This document shows, piece after piece, positions 7,863 through 16,278 of a stretch of DNA of 54,239 nucleotides. The notes beneath the pieces were generated by a model, which saw nothing but the letters and a program-made list of their open reading frames with translations, was not told the origin of the DNA and did not search any database. A program made the position numbers and the translations under genes. The first letter of the stretch is position 1. Each line of letters begins with the position of its first letter. The stretch is from Clostridiaceae bacterium (lineage in GTDB: Bacteria > Bacillota > Clostridia > Peptostreptococcales > Peptostreptococcaceae): contig CABIVQ010000010.1 of the NCBI GenBank assembly GCA_902362365.1, forward strand, positions 1-54,239, written 5' to 3'.

Positions 7863-9557
7863 ATGAAATTTTCAAATTTTGATTATAAAAGACCGGATTA
7901 TAAAAGCATAAAAGAAATATTTGATTTAAGGGTAAAAGAAATAGAAAAAGCAAGCACATATGAAGAACAAAATCGATCTATAGAAAAATTAAATGTAGTT
8001 AGGAATAATATTGAAAGTATGTCAACTATATCATCTATAAGATACAGTATAAATACTGAGGACGAATTCTACGAAAAAGAAAGAGGATATTGGGATGAGT
8101 ATTCTCCTTTATATGAAGAATTAAATTCTTTGTTTTATAAGGCTATAGTAAATTCTAAATTTAAAGAAAATATTATTAAAGATTATGGAAGACAATTCTT
8201 TAAAATAGTTGAATACTCATTAAAGTCATTTTCTAGTGAAATAATAGATGAATTACAAGAAGAAAATAGATTGTGTTCAGAGTACACTAAATTATTAGCA
8301 TCTGCAAAAATAGATTTTGAGGGTGAAGAAAGGAATCTTTCAGGATTAGGTTCTTTTATGCTTTCAGAGGATAGATCTATGAGAGAAAAGGCATCAAAGG
8401 CTTATTATGAATATTTTGAAGCAAATGAAAATAAGTTTGATGATGTATTTGATAAACTAGTGAAAGTTAGAAGTAAAATAGCTAATAAATTAGGATTTGA
8501 AAACTTTGTTGAAGTTGGATATATAAGAATGATGAGAACTGATTATAATTCAAAAATGGTATCTAACTTTAGAAATCAGGTTCTAAAATATATAGTTCCT
8601 TTAGCTGAAAAACTTTACGAAAGACAAGAGAAAAGACTCAACTTAAAAGAATTTACTTATATAGATGAGAATTTTGAATTCTTAACAGGGAACGCTACAC
8701 CTAAAGGAACACCAGAGTACATAATAGAAAATGGAAAACAAATGTACTCGGAGCTATCAAAAGATACTAAAGAGTTTTTTGAATTCATGCTTGAAAATGA
8801 ACTTATGGACTTAGTAACTAAAAAAGGAAAAGCTGCAGGAGGGTATTGTACTTATATACCAAATTATAAGTCACCTTTTATTTTTTCAAACTTCAATCAA
8901 ACTTCAGATGATATAGATGTCTTGACGCATGAAGCTGGTCATGCATTCCAGTTATATATGTCTAGAGATATAGAAATACCTGAGATAAACTTCCCTACTT
9001 TTGAAAGTTGTGAAATTCACTCTATGAGTATGGAGTTTATTACATGGCCATGGATGAATTTATTCTTTAAAGAAGATACAGAAAAGTATAAATTTACTCA
9101 TATGTCGGCAGCTATTAAATTTATACCATATGGTGTATTAGTAGATGAATTCCAACATCATATATATGAAAATCCTAATATGAGTAAAGATGAGAGAAAA
9201 TCTACTTGGAGAAAGTTAGAAAAAATATACCTTCCTCATAAAAATTACGAAGGTTGTGATTTCCTAGAAAAAGGAACATGGTGGTTTAAACAAGGACATA
9301 TATTTAAGAATCCATTTTACTATATAGACTATACTTTAGCGCAAATATGTTCTCTTCAATTTTGGAAAAAATTTAGAGAGAATAGCGAAGAAGGATGGAA
9401 TGATTATTTAAATATCTGTAAGGTAGGAGGAAGAAAGTCTTTCTTAGAGATAGTTGAAATTGGAAATTTAATATCTCCATTTGAAGATGGTTGTATTGAA
9501 AGTGTTATAACCTATATAGGTGACTGGTTAGATGGTGTAGAAGATATAAAACTATAA
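7863..9557 (+). CDS. M3-family oligoendopeptidase (PepF-like zinc peptidase)
   Basis: 564 residues with no signal peptide, so cytosolic. The zinc site is HEAGH (356-360), with E384 in FESCEIHSMSMEF as the likely third ligand; these are the hallmarks of family M3. The protein would trim short peptides imported from outside, fitting an amino-acid fermenter. The length agrees with the clostridial M3 oligoendopeptidase group. Start is ATG after AAGGAG. The next gene (thioredoxin reductase) starts about 36 bases downstream, so joint transcription is possible. Confidence 0.9.
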   Translation: MKFSNFDYKRPDYKSIKEIFDLRVKEIEKASTYEEQNRSIEKLNVVRNNIESMSTISSIRYSINTEDEFYEKERGYWDEYSPLYEELNSLFYKAIVNSKFKENIIKDYGRQFFKIVEYSLKSFSSEIIDELQEENRLCSEYTKLLASAKIDFEGEERNLSGLGSFMLSEDRSMREKASKAYYEYFEANENKFDDVFDKLVKVRSKIANKLGFENFVEVGYIRMMRTDYNSKMVSNFRNQVLKYIVPLAEKLYERQEKRLNLKEFTYIDENFEFLTGNATPKGTPEYIIENGKQMYSELSKDTKEFFEFMLENELMDLVTKKGKAAGGYCTYIPNYKSPFIFSNFNQTSDDIDVLTHEAGHAFQLYMSRDIEIPEINFPTFESCEIHSMSMEFITWPWMNLFFKEDTEKYKFTHMSAAIKFIPYGVLVDEFQHHIYENPNMSKDERKSTWRKLEKIYLPHKNYEGCDFLEKGTWWFKQGHIFKNPFYYIDYTLAQICSLQFWKKFRENSEEGWNDYLNICKVGGRKSFLEIVEIGNLISPFEDGCIESVITYIGDWLDGVEDIKL

Positions 9558-9593
9558 AAATTAAGGGGAATATATAAATATAGAGGGATGCAT

Positions 9594-10538
9594 ATGATAG
9601 ATATATATGATTTAATAATTTTAGGAGGAGGTCCAGCTGGACTTTCTTCTGGAATATATAGCGCTAGGTCAAAGTTAAAAACGTTAATAATCGAACAGAA
9701 AAAAACTGGTGGACAAATAGTAAATACATATGAAATTGAAAACTATCCAGGTTCTATTGAATATGAAACGGGTATCAGTTTAATGAAGAGAATGAAAGAT
9801 CAATGCCAAAGTTTTGGCGCTCAAATAATACAAGATAAAATAGTTAGTGTGGATTTAAAGTCAGATATAAAAGTATTAAAAGGCAAGTATAAAGAGTATA
9901 AATGTAAATCCATTATAATAGCGACTGGGTCTTATCCTAAAAGGTTAAATATACCTAAAGAAGAGGAATTTACAGGCAAAGGAGTATCTTACTGTGCTAT
10001 TTGCGATGGAGAGCTCTTTACAGATTTAGAAGTATTTGTTGTAGGTTCTGGAGAAAGCTCAGTAAAGGAGAGTTTATATTTGACCAGATATGCAAAAAAA
10101 GTAAATATAATATGTAGAAGTAATTATTTAAAATGTTCTAAAATGGTGGAGGAAAAGATATATAATAATAGCAAAATAAATTTATTTTTTAACAAAGTGG
10201 TAAAGGAAATAAGTGGAGATGAAGTATTAAGCAAAATAGTTTTAGAAGATGTTAATAATGGTGATGTCTTAGAATTTTATGCAGATAAAGGTGATGATAT
10301 CATAGGTCTATTTGTATTTATAGGACTTAGTCCTCAGACGGATATATTTAAAGATATAATAGAAATGGACTCATATGGGTATATAATAACAGATGAAAAT
10401 ATGAAGACTAATATAGAAGGTATTTTCGCTGCAGGGGATTGTAGGCAAAAGATGTTAAGGCAAATAGTAACCGCAACTAATGATGGTGCAATAGCTGCTG
10501 TTATGGCAGAAAAATATATAAAAGAAAAATTTATTTAA
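9594..10538 (+). CDS. trxB: Thioredoxin reductase-like flavoprotein with degenerate NADPH motif
   Basis: 314 residues. An N-terminal FAD motif GGGPAG, the redox pair CAIC, and a C-terminal FAD motif AAGDCRQ give the low-molecular-weight thioredoxin reductase fold. The usual NADPH 2'-phosphate motif HRRxxxR is replaced by CRSNYLK, and the GxGxxA turn is GSGESS. This resembles clostridial reductases that take electrons from ferredoxin or another donor rather than NADPH. ATG at 9594 is preferred over 9588 because AGAGGG at 9582-9587 gives normal spacing. Thioredoxin follows 23 bases later, its likely substrate. Confidence 0.85.
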   Translation: MIDIYDLIILGGGPAGLSSGIYSARSKLKTLIIEQKKTGGQIVNTYEIENYPGSIEYETGISLMKRMKDQCQSFGAQIIQDKIVSVDLKSDIKVLKGKYKEYKCKSIIIATGSYPKRLNIPKEEEFTGKGVSYCAICDGELFTDLEVFVVGSGESSVKESLYLTRYAKKVNIICRSNYLKCSKMVEEKIYNNSKINLFFNKVVKEISGDEVLSKIVLEDVNNGDVLEFYADKGDDIIGLFVFIGLSPQTDIFKDIIEMDSYGYIITDENMKTNIEGIFAAGDCRQKMLRQIVTATNDGAIAAVMAEKYIKEKFI

Positions 10539-10561
10539 TAATTTAGGAGTAGGAGGTTTAT

Positions 10562-10879
10562 ATGATAACCGTTGATAAGAGTACTTTCGAAGATGAGGTA
10601 TTAAATAGTAATGAAATAGTAGTAGTAGAGTTTTGGAGTCAAACATGTGAACCTTGCAAAGAACTTTTACCAACTTTAGAATGTTTAGATAAAATATATG
10701 GTAGAAAAATAAAGTTTTGTGAAATAGATACAAAAAAGGCTACAAGGTTAGCTATAAAAGAAAAAGTAGTAGGTCTTCCTGCAATTGTAGTTTATAAAGA
10801 TGGAAAAAAAATAGATGAAGTAATAAAGGAAGACGCTACAAAAGAAAATATAGAAGAAATGATAAAAAAATATATTTAA
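10562..10879 (+). CDS. trxA: Thioredoxin with CEPC active site
   Basis: 105 residues, a single thioredoxin fold. The active site is TCEPCK in place of WCGPCK, with the conserved cis-proline segment VGLPAIVVY further on. CEPC-type thioredoxins are known from clostridia with glycine reductase systems, where thioredoxin reduces the selenoprotein; no glycine reductase gene is in this window. It sits right behind the reductase gene with GGAGG 9 bases before ATG, forming a two-gene redox unit. Confidence 0.9.
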   Translation: MITVDKSTFEDEVLNSNEIVVVEFWSQTCEPCKELLPTLECLDKIYGRKIKFCEIDTKKATRLAIKEKVVGLPAIVVYKDGKKIDEVIKEDATKENIEEMIKKYI

Positions 10880-10925
10880 TATAAAGAATTACAATTGTTG
10901 AAATATGCAAAATTATACGTTTTTA

Positions 10926-10954
10926 TTGAATTAAATATACTTTTAATATATAAT
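10926..10954 (+). promoter_or_regulatory. Promoter of the guanine-riboswitch transcript
   Basis: TTGAAT (10926-10931), a 17-base spacer and TATAAT (10949-10954) form a near-ideal housekeeping promoter about 20 bases upstream of the aptamer. Confidence 0.75.
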
Positions 10955-10973
10955 ATAAGAAAAATTAAATATA

Positions 10974-11046
10974 CTTCCTGTATATTTTTGATGATATGGT
11001 TCAAATGTTTCTACCAGGCTGCCGTAAATTGCCTGACTACAGGAGT
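10974..11046 (+). ncRNA. Guanine-sensing purine riboswitch aptamer
   Basis: The conserved purine-aptamer core is present: GATATGG in the P2 loop, GTTTCTACC in J2/3, CCGTAAA in the P3 loop and GACTAC in J3/1. P1 pairs 10975-10982 with 11038-11045; P2 is TTTGA/TCAAA and P3 is CAGGC/GCCTG. The specificity base equivalent to position 74 is C (11037), so guanine or hypoxanthine rather than adenine is expected. The downstream xpt gene agrees. Confidence 0.95.
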
Positions 11047-11140
11047 TTAAACATATAATTTACTTAGAATATCTATATCTTAGAATATAATAACATGTAA
11101 TATAATCAAGATTAAATAAGTATAGTAAATTTGAAATATA

Positions 11141-11172
11141 AGCTCCTGTCTAATTATGACAGGAGTTTTTTA
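11141..11172 (+). terminator. Riboswitch expression-platform terminator
   Basis: CTCCTGTC (11143-11150) pairs with GACAGGAG (11158-11165), followed by six T. Its 5' arm can instead pair with the 3' strand of aptamer P1 (ACAGGAG at 11039-11045), giving an antiterminator when guanine is absent. Guanine binding should therefore switch xpt off. Confidence 0.9.
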
Positions 11173-11246
11173 TGTTTTATAAGATTATAAATCGAGGATG
11201 TTTATATAAGACTATATGTATATAGCTAATATTGGGAGGAAAAGTC

Positions 11247-11819
11247 ATGAAATTATTACAAGAAAAAATATTAAATGAGGGAAGTGTATCTGGCAATGAT
11301 ATACTAAAAGTAGATAGCTTTTTAAATCATCAATTAGATGTAGAGTTTTTAAATGAAATAGGAAAAGAATTTAAAAATAGATTTGAAAATAAAAGAATAG
11401 ATAAGATATTAACTATAGAAGCTTCAGGTATAGCAATAGCATCTATAGCAGCACAACATTTTGGAAATGTACCTGTGGTATTTGCGAAAAAGGTAGAATC
11501 TAAAAATTTAGATAAGGATGTGTATGAAACAAAAGTATATTCTTTTACTAAAGGTAAAGAATATAGCGTAAAAGTTTCGAAAAAATATTTAAATGCAGGT
11601 GAAAATATATTAATATTAGATGATTTTTTAGCTAATGGAAGGGCTGCTCTTGGTCTTAAAGATATCGTGGAGCAAGCAAATGCTAATTTATCAGGAATTG
11701 GTATAGTAATAGAAAAAGGATTCCAAGAAGGTAGAAGTCTATTAGAAAAAGCTGGTGTGAACCTACAGTCTTTAGCTATAATAGATTCTATAGAAAATGG
11801 AGAAATAAAATTTAGATAA
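11247..11819 (+). CDS. xpt: Xanthine phosphoribosyltransferase
   Basis: 190 residues. The N-terminus [12 protein letters not shown]...[15 protein letters not shown] pattern (here [14 protein letters not shown]) is characteristic of Xpt. The PRPP-binding loop is [13 protein letters not shown]. The enzyme salvages xanthine (and guanine poorly) to XMP with PRPP. ATG at 11247 is chosen because GGAGG lies 7 bases ahead; an in-frame TTG at 11232 would overlap that ribosome site. Controlled by the guanine riboswitch just upstream. Confidence 0.93.
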   Translation: MKLLQEKILNEGSVSGNDILKVDSFLNHQLDVEFLNEIGKEFKNRFENKRIDKILTIEASGIAIASIAAQHFGNVPVVFAKKVESKNLDKDVYETKVYSFTKGKEYSVKVSKKYLNAGENILILDDFLANGRAALGLKDIVEQANANLSGIGIVIEKGFQEGRSLLEKAGVNLQSLAIIDSIENGEIKFR

Positions 11820-11843
11820 TATATACTGTTTGAGGTTGAATAT

Positions 11844-11874
11844 AAGGTTAATTTATATTTAACCTTTTTATTTT
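11844..11874 (+). terminator. Terminator after xpt
   Basis: AAGGTTAA (11844-11851) pairs with TTAACCTT (11859-11866), followed by TTTATTTT. Confidence 0.8.
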
Positions 11875-12072
11875 ATAAAATTATATTTTGTCGATTTATA
11901 GTTGATTTATATATGGAAATGTTATACTATAAAAATCTAGAGTTGTTATTAGATTTCTTATCTTATTTATTTTGTGTAATAAATATAAGAGTTTAAGATA
12001 AAATATAAATAAAACTAATATAAATATAATAAAGTTAATTGTTGTAATTAGTTTTATATAGGAGGTACATAA

Positions 12073-12723
12073 ATGAGATTTTTTATAGATACAGCTAATG
12101 TAGAAGAAATAAGACGAGCTAATGAATTAGGTGTAATATGTGGTGTAACTACAAATCCATCATTAATAGTTAAAGAAGGAAGAGATTTTGTTGAGGTTAT
12201 TAAAGAAATAGCTTCTATAGTTGATGGACCAATAAGTGCAGAAGTAATCAGCTTAAACCATGAAGGTATGGTAAAGGAAGCTGAAAAGTTATGCCAAATA
12301 CATGAAAATATAGTAATAAAAATACCTATGACAGAAGAAGGTTTAAAAGCTGTAAATATATTATCTAAAAAAGGAATAAAAACAAATGTAACACTAATAT
12401 TCTCAGCAGCGCAAGCATTATTAGCAGCTAGAGCGGGAGCTACTTATGTAAGTCCGTTTGTTGGAAGATTAGATGATATAGGTAAAGATGGTATAGAGCT
12501 AATAGCAGAGATAACAGAAATATTTGATGTTAATTCAATAGAAACTGAAATAATAGTTGCGAGTGTAAGAAATCCAATACACGCTTTACAAGCAGCTAGA
12601 ATAGGTGCTCATATAGCTACAGTACCATATAAAGTTATAAAACAAATGATGCTTCATCCATTGACTGATAAAGGAATAGAAACATTTATGAAGGACTGGG
12701 AAGGATCTGAATTAAAGTTATAA
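12073..12723 (+). CDS. tal: Transaldolase (small TalC/MipB family)
   Basis: 216 residues, a single class I aldolase barrel. The Schiff-base lysine is K83 in IVIKIPM. The two positions that separate transaldolase from fructose-6-phosphate aldolase are E57 (SAEV; aldolases have Gln) and F129 (SPFVGRLDD; aldolases have Tyr). Both here are of the transaldolase type, so transfer of the dihydroxyacetone unit in the non-oxidative pentose phosphate pathway is the best call. Start is ATG after AGGAGG. A strong hairpin ends the unit. Confidence 0.9.
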   Translation: MRFFIDTANVEEIRRANELGVICGVTTNPSLIVKEGRDFVEVIKEIASIVDGPISAEVISLNHEGMVKEAEKLCQIHENIVIKIPMTEEGLKAVNILSKKGIKTNVTLIFSAAQALLAARAGATYVSPFVGRLDDIGKDGIELIAEITEIFDVNSIETEIIVASVRNPIHALQAARIGAHIATVPYKVIKQMMLHPLTDKGIETFMKDWEGSELKL

Positions 12724-12761
12724 AAAAATAGGGTTAACTATTAATAGTTAACCCTATTTTT
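12724..12761. terminator. Bidirectional terminator
   Basis: A 17-bp stem (12724-12740 with 12745-12761) with a TTAA loop, A-rich before and T-rich after, between the convergent transaldolase and symporter genes. Confidence 0.9.
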
Positions 12762-12778
12762 CTTATGAGAATCTTATA

Positions 12779-14077
12779 TTATAAAACTGAATCAACCTTT
12801 AAATCTTTATCTTTAGATTCTTCCAGTTGACATGCATAATATTTTTCTTTATCTAATTCATTTTCACTGTTACTAACTATTAGTGTACAAGTGCAGTCTC
12901 CCATTACGTTTACTGTTGTTCTAGTCATATCTAACAATCTATCAACTCCCATTATTAGTCCAACACCTTCTATTGGTAGGCCTACGGAACTTAAAACCAT
13001 AGAAAGTGTTATCATACCAACCCCTGGAACTCCTGCAGTACCAATAGATGCAAGAGTTGCAGTCAGTATTATTGTGATAAGACTTGAAAATCCTAACTCT
13101 ATTCCGTAAATTTGAGAAATAAATATACAAGCAACACCTTGCATTATCGCTGTTCCATCCATATTTATCGTAGCCCCTAAAGGTAATGTGAAAGAGGCAA
13201 CTGAGTTATCGACACCCAAATCTTCCATTGTTTCTATAGTTAAAGGAAGAGCTGCATTACTAGAAGCTGTAGAAAATGTTACAGCAGCAACATTTGCAAA
13301 ATTATTGAAGAATGGTTTTAATTTAAGGCCAGTTAAAGCTTTTATCATACCAGAGTAAACTAATATAGCTTGAATAAAAAGAGCTAAAAGTACAGCTACC
13401 ATATATTTTAATAAAGATGCAAAAGCTTCAAAACCAACAGTTGAGAATGTTTTTGTTATCAATGCAAACACTCCATATGGAGCAAATGCCATTATAACAG
13501 AGACCATTTTCATACATATTTCATTAGCAGATTCAAAGAATTTTCTAACAGGATCGGCTTTTTTACCTACCATACTCATTGCTATACCTAATAGTAATGC
13601 AAAGAATATTATCTGAAGCATTTCGCCATTTGCTAGTGATTGAATAGGATTAGTAGGTATAATACCAAGAATTATCTCAGTTAGAGATTTACTTTCTCCT
13701 ATAGTGGTTTCTTGAGTAATTAGATTTGACATATCAAGTCCAAATCCTGGATTTATTAGCTTACCTATACCAAGAGCTATAGAAATAGCTAATGCAGTAG
13801 TTAATAAATAGAATAACATTGTCTTAATGCCTATTCTACCAAGTTTTTTCACATCTCCCATAGATGATGATCCGCACACTAAAGATATAAAAACTAAAGG
13901 AACTACTAGCATCTTTATTGCATTAATAAATCCTGTACCTAATATCTCTATAATTCCCCCTAATAAAATTGTATCTTTTAAAGTACCGCTAGGCATAGAT
14001 TTGATTATAAAACCACAAATTATACCAATAAATATACCTATGAAAATTTTTGCTGTTAATCCTAATTTTTTTTTCAT
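12779..14077 (-). CDS. Dicarboxylate/amino acid:cation symporter (DAACS, GltP/GltT type)
   Basis: 432 residues with about eight membrane helices and two re-entrant loops. The family signature segments are TFSTASSNAALPLT (substrate and serine-rich loop) and GATINMDGTAIMQG (the NMDGT motif that binds sodium and substrate). It would import glutamate, aspartate or C4-dicarboxylates with sodium or protons across the cell membrane. The C-terminal tail after the last helix is charged and variable. Start is ATG after AAGGGGG. A single-gene unit divergent from the secreted-protein gene. Confidence 0.9.
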   Translation of the reverse strand: MKKKLGLTAKIFIGIFIGIICGFIIKSMPSGTLKDTILLGGIIEILGTGFINAIKMLVVPLVFISLVCGSSSMGDVKKLGRIGIKTMLFYLLTTALAISIALGIGKLINPGFGLDMSNLITQETTIGESKSLTEIILGIIPTNPIQSLANGEMLQIIFFALLLGIAMSMVGKKADPVRKFFESANEICMKMVSVIMAFAPYGVFALITKTFSTVGFEAFASLLKYMVAVLLALFIQAILVYSGMIKALTGLKLKPFFNNFANVAAVTFSTASSNAALPLTIETMEDLGVDNSVASFTLPLGATINMDGTAIMQGVACIFISQIYGIELGFSSLITIILTATLASIGTAGVPGVGMITLSMVLSSVGLPIEGVGLIMGVDRLLDMTRTTVNVMGDCTCTLIVSNSENELDKEKYYACQLEESKDKDLKVDSVL

Positions 14078-14556
14078 AAATTTCCCCCTTTATATTATTA
14101 TTAATCAATAATACTATAATTAAATATTAGCATGCGATTAATGAAAAATGCAAGAATTATTTTGTTTATTTCATAAATGCAGATTAAATTTGATTTTAAA
14201 ATATAAATTATCAATTTTAACACAGTAATATTAAAGGGTCAGATCGTGTTTTTGTTTTATAATTAGATTATAAAAAATAATAAATGAATTATTTTTTTTA
14301 TCAAAATCAAAATTTCTAAAATTGAATAAAAAGATTGTAAAAAGTCATAATTAAAATAAAAATACAATTATTATTAATAAAGTTAAATTATTACATGCAT
14401 GTAATTTTGTTACTGATTTGTAATCATAAGTAACAGAGATGTAACTGTTATTTGTTATTGTATGGTGGTAGTATTATGTTATAGAAATTCCACAGGAATC
14501 ATATAAAATTTATAACAATTATAATCATGAATTATTTTTAGAAGAGGGTGTAGATT
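14078..14556. promoter_or_regulatory. Divergent intergenic region with operator-like repeats
   Basis: No gene is seen in these 479 bases. A perfect 16-bp palindrome, ATTACATGCATGTAAT, lies at 14390-14405. Next to it are TGTAAT (14419), AGTAAC (14429) and TGTAAC (14440), spaced 10 and 11 bases and so on one face of the helix. A possible -10 TTATAG (14479-14484) follows, 33 bases after the last repeat. A short inverted repeat ATTCC-ACA-GGAAT follows near 14488. The block serves the secreted-protein gene. Confidence 0.5.
14419..14445 (+). promoter_or_regulatory. TGTAA-type direct repeats, OmpR-family operator candidate
   Basis: AGTAAC-N5-TGTAAC (14429-14445), preceded by TGTAAT at 14419-14424, has the 11-base direct-repeat spacing used by WalR/PhoP-like regulators. 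The same pattern stands before the response regulator gene. Confidence 0.5.
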
Positions 14557-15159
14557 ATGAAAAAAGGAATCATAGCATTATCAATTTTATGTACAGGTTT
14601 ATTATTATTGGATCCAGTTAAAAATATGAGTTTTGCAAGTAAGGATGATGATGTAGTTAATAAAGTTAATACAAATATTGTTAATAAAGTAGAAGAAAAT
14701 GAAAAGAATGAAAATAATATAGATGATAAAGAATTACATAATGAAAATAATACAGTTGATAAAAATGAAAATATAGCTCAAGAAAATAAAGATAAAGATG
14801 AGCAATTTAAAGAAGATAAGGCAGAAGATATAAACAAAGAGGAAGAAATAAAACCAGAAGTGATAGTTAATGAAAATAAAGAAGTAAGCAATGAGGAAGA
14901 GTCTAAAGAAAATACAGATGAAGAAGAAAAACAAGTTTTAAGCAAAGAAGAAGCTGAACAATTATTAGTAAATATAAACCCAGAGTTAGAATATTTATAT
15001 CAAGGTGATGAAAATAACTTCTCAGCATTAAAAGAAAGAAATCTTACAGGATACGTATTTTTACCAAATGTTGATGGAGATATAGGATACTTTATAGATA
15101 AAACTAATTCTGATGTATACTTCTTCCATCCAAGCGGATATTTAGAGTTAGTGAAATAA
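14557..15159 (+). CDS. Secreted protein with long Lys/Glu/Asn-rich linker
   Basis: 200 residues. A signal peptide (MKKGIIALSILCTGLLLL...SFA) is followed by about 110 residues of low-complexity Glu, Asn, Lys and Asp with almost no hydrophobic residues, then a compact C-terminal module of about 65 residues (from LSKEEAEQLL to YLELVK) rich in Tyr and Phe. No LPXTG or membrane anchor is visible, so the protein is probably released or held to the wall by charge. I do not recognise the C-terminal module. The gene is separated by a terminator from the two-component system downstream but shares its upstream repeats. Confidence 0.75.
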   Translation: MKKGIIALSILCTGLLLLDPVKNMSFASKDDDVVNKVNTNIVNKVEENEKNENNIDDKELHNENNTVDKNENIAQENKDKDEQFKEDKAEDINKEEEIKPEVIVNENKEVSNEEESKENTDEEEKQVLSKEEAEQLLVNINPELEYLYQGDENNFSALKERNLTGYVFLPNVDGDIGYFIDKTNSDVYFFHPSGYLELVK

Positions 15160-15167
15160 TAGATTTA

Positions 15168-15196
15168 GGAATAAGCAAAATGCTTATTCCTTTTTT
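15168..15196 (+). terminator. Terminator after secreted-protein gene
   Basis: GGAATAAGCA (15168-15177) pairs with TGCTTATTCC (15181-15190), followed by six T. Confidence 0.9.
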
Positions 15197-15197
15197 A

Positions 15198-15214
15198 TGT
15201 AAGGAATTTGTAAG
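15198..15214 (+). promoter_or_regulatory. TGTAAG-N5-TGTAAG direct repeat before the response regulator gene
   Basis: TGTAAG at 15198 and 15209, exactly 11 bases apart. The second copy also forms an inverted repeat TGTAA-GAA-TTACA. A -10 candidate, TACAAT (15248-15253), begins 33 bases downstream of the repeat with no good -35, as for an activated promoter. Autoregulation by the encoded regulator is inferred. Confidence 0.55.
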
Positions 15215-15376
15215 AATTACATTAATATTTTTTTAAGATTTATCTATTACAATATTGTTAGAATTAAAAAAAGGAGCGAATATATTGTATAATATAGTTA
15301 ATATAAAGAAGAATTATTGTAGAAATAGAATTTCTTTGAAATATGGATATAAGAAAATAAAAGGAAAGGTAAAAAA

Positions 15377-16075
15377 ATGAGTAATATATTAATTGTTGAT
15401 GATGATAAAGAAATAGTGGACTCTATAGATATATATTTAAGAAATGAAGGATACAACACGTATAAGGCTTATGATGGAATACAAGCATTAGAAACTATTA
15501 TGAATGAAGATATTCATTTAATATTGATGGATATAATGATGCCTAAATTAGATGGAATAAAGGCTACTATAAAAATAAGAGAAGAAAGAAATATACCTAT
15601 AATTTTAGTATCAGCTAAAAGTGAAGATACAGATAAAATTATCGGATTAAATATAGGGGCTGACGACTATATAACAAAGCCGTTTAATTTACTAGAACTT
15701 GTAGCAAGAGTAAAATCAAATTTGAGAAGATATATTAATTTAGGTAATTATAATAATATAAATACAAGTAATGAATTAATAAAAAGTGGAGGATTAGAGT
15801 TAAATTTATATACTAAAGAAGTAAAAGTAGATGGTGAGAATATAAAAGTAACTCCAATAGAATATAAAATATTAGAATTATTACTATCCAATAAAGGAAG
15901 AGTATTCTCTATTGACGAAATATATGAAAGAGTATGGAAAGAAGAAAGCTTCAATGTTGAAAATACTGTATCGGTTCATGTTAGAAGGATAAGAGAAAAG
16001 ATTGAAATAAATCCTAGAGAACCAAAATATTTAAAAGTTGTATGGGGAGTTGGATATAAAATTGAAAAATTATAG
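15377..16075 (+). CDS. OmpR-family response regulator
   Basis: 232 residues. The receiver domain has acidic residues D8-D10, the phosphoacceptor D52 (LMDIMMPKLDG) and the conserved lysine in ITKPF. The C-terminal winged helix ends VSVHVRRIREKIE...VWGVGYKIEKL, typical of OmpR/VanR-type DNA-binding domains that bind direct repeats. It is co-transcribed with a small membrane protein and a histidine kinase. Start is ATG after AAGGAAAGG. Confidence 0.93.
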   Translation: MSNILIVDDDKEIVDSIDIYLRNEGYNTYKAYDGIQALETIMNEDIHLILMDIMMPKLDGIKATIKIREERNIPIILVSAKSEDTDKIIGLNIGADDYITKPFNLLELVARVKSNLRRYINLGNYNNINTSNELIKSGGLELNLYTKEVKVDGENIKVTPIEYKILELLLSNKGRVFSIDEIYERVWKEESFNVENTVSVHVRRIREKIEINPREPKYLKVVWGVGYKIEKL

Positions 16076-16256
16076 TTGGAAAATAGTAAAAAATAAAAGT
16101 TTAATATTTAATTGTATATTAATTTTATCATTATATATTCTAATGCAAGTTGTTGGAATATTATTATGTTATGCATTTTTTAGTGAAAGTTTATTAGCAA
16201 TACTTTCTATAATGATTATGGTAAATTTAGTATTATATAAAATATTAGTTTTGTAA
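16062..16256 (+). CDS. Small two-helix membrane protein between regulator and kinase
   Basis: About 64 residues starting at TTG 16062, overlapping the regulator gene by 14 bases, with GGGGAG at 16044-16049 as ribosome site. After a basic N-terminus (KNYSWKIVKNK) come two hydrophobic helices (about 15-38 and 42-62). No family is recognised. Its place between the response regulator and the kinase suggests an accessory subunit or modulator of the kinase, by analogy with other small membrane proteins in such operons. An earlier in-frame ATG at 16038 is possible. Confidence 0.6.
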   Translation: MKNYSWKIVKNKSLIFNCILILSLYILMQVVGILLCYAFFSESLLAILSIMIMVNLVLYKILVL

Positions 16257-16278
16257 AATGAGAAGAAGAGGTGACTGA

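Noticed and set aside
11232..11246. TTG start for xpt five codons upstream
   Set aside because: It would place the start inside the ribosome site, and the Xpt family begins at the ATG at 11247.
14390..14405. ATTACATGCATGTAAT palindrome as a stand-alone operator or terminator
   Set aside because: No T-run follows and it lacks a second copy elsewhere in the window; only the nearby TGTAA repeats recur.
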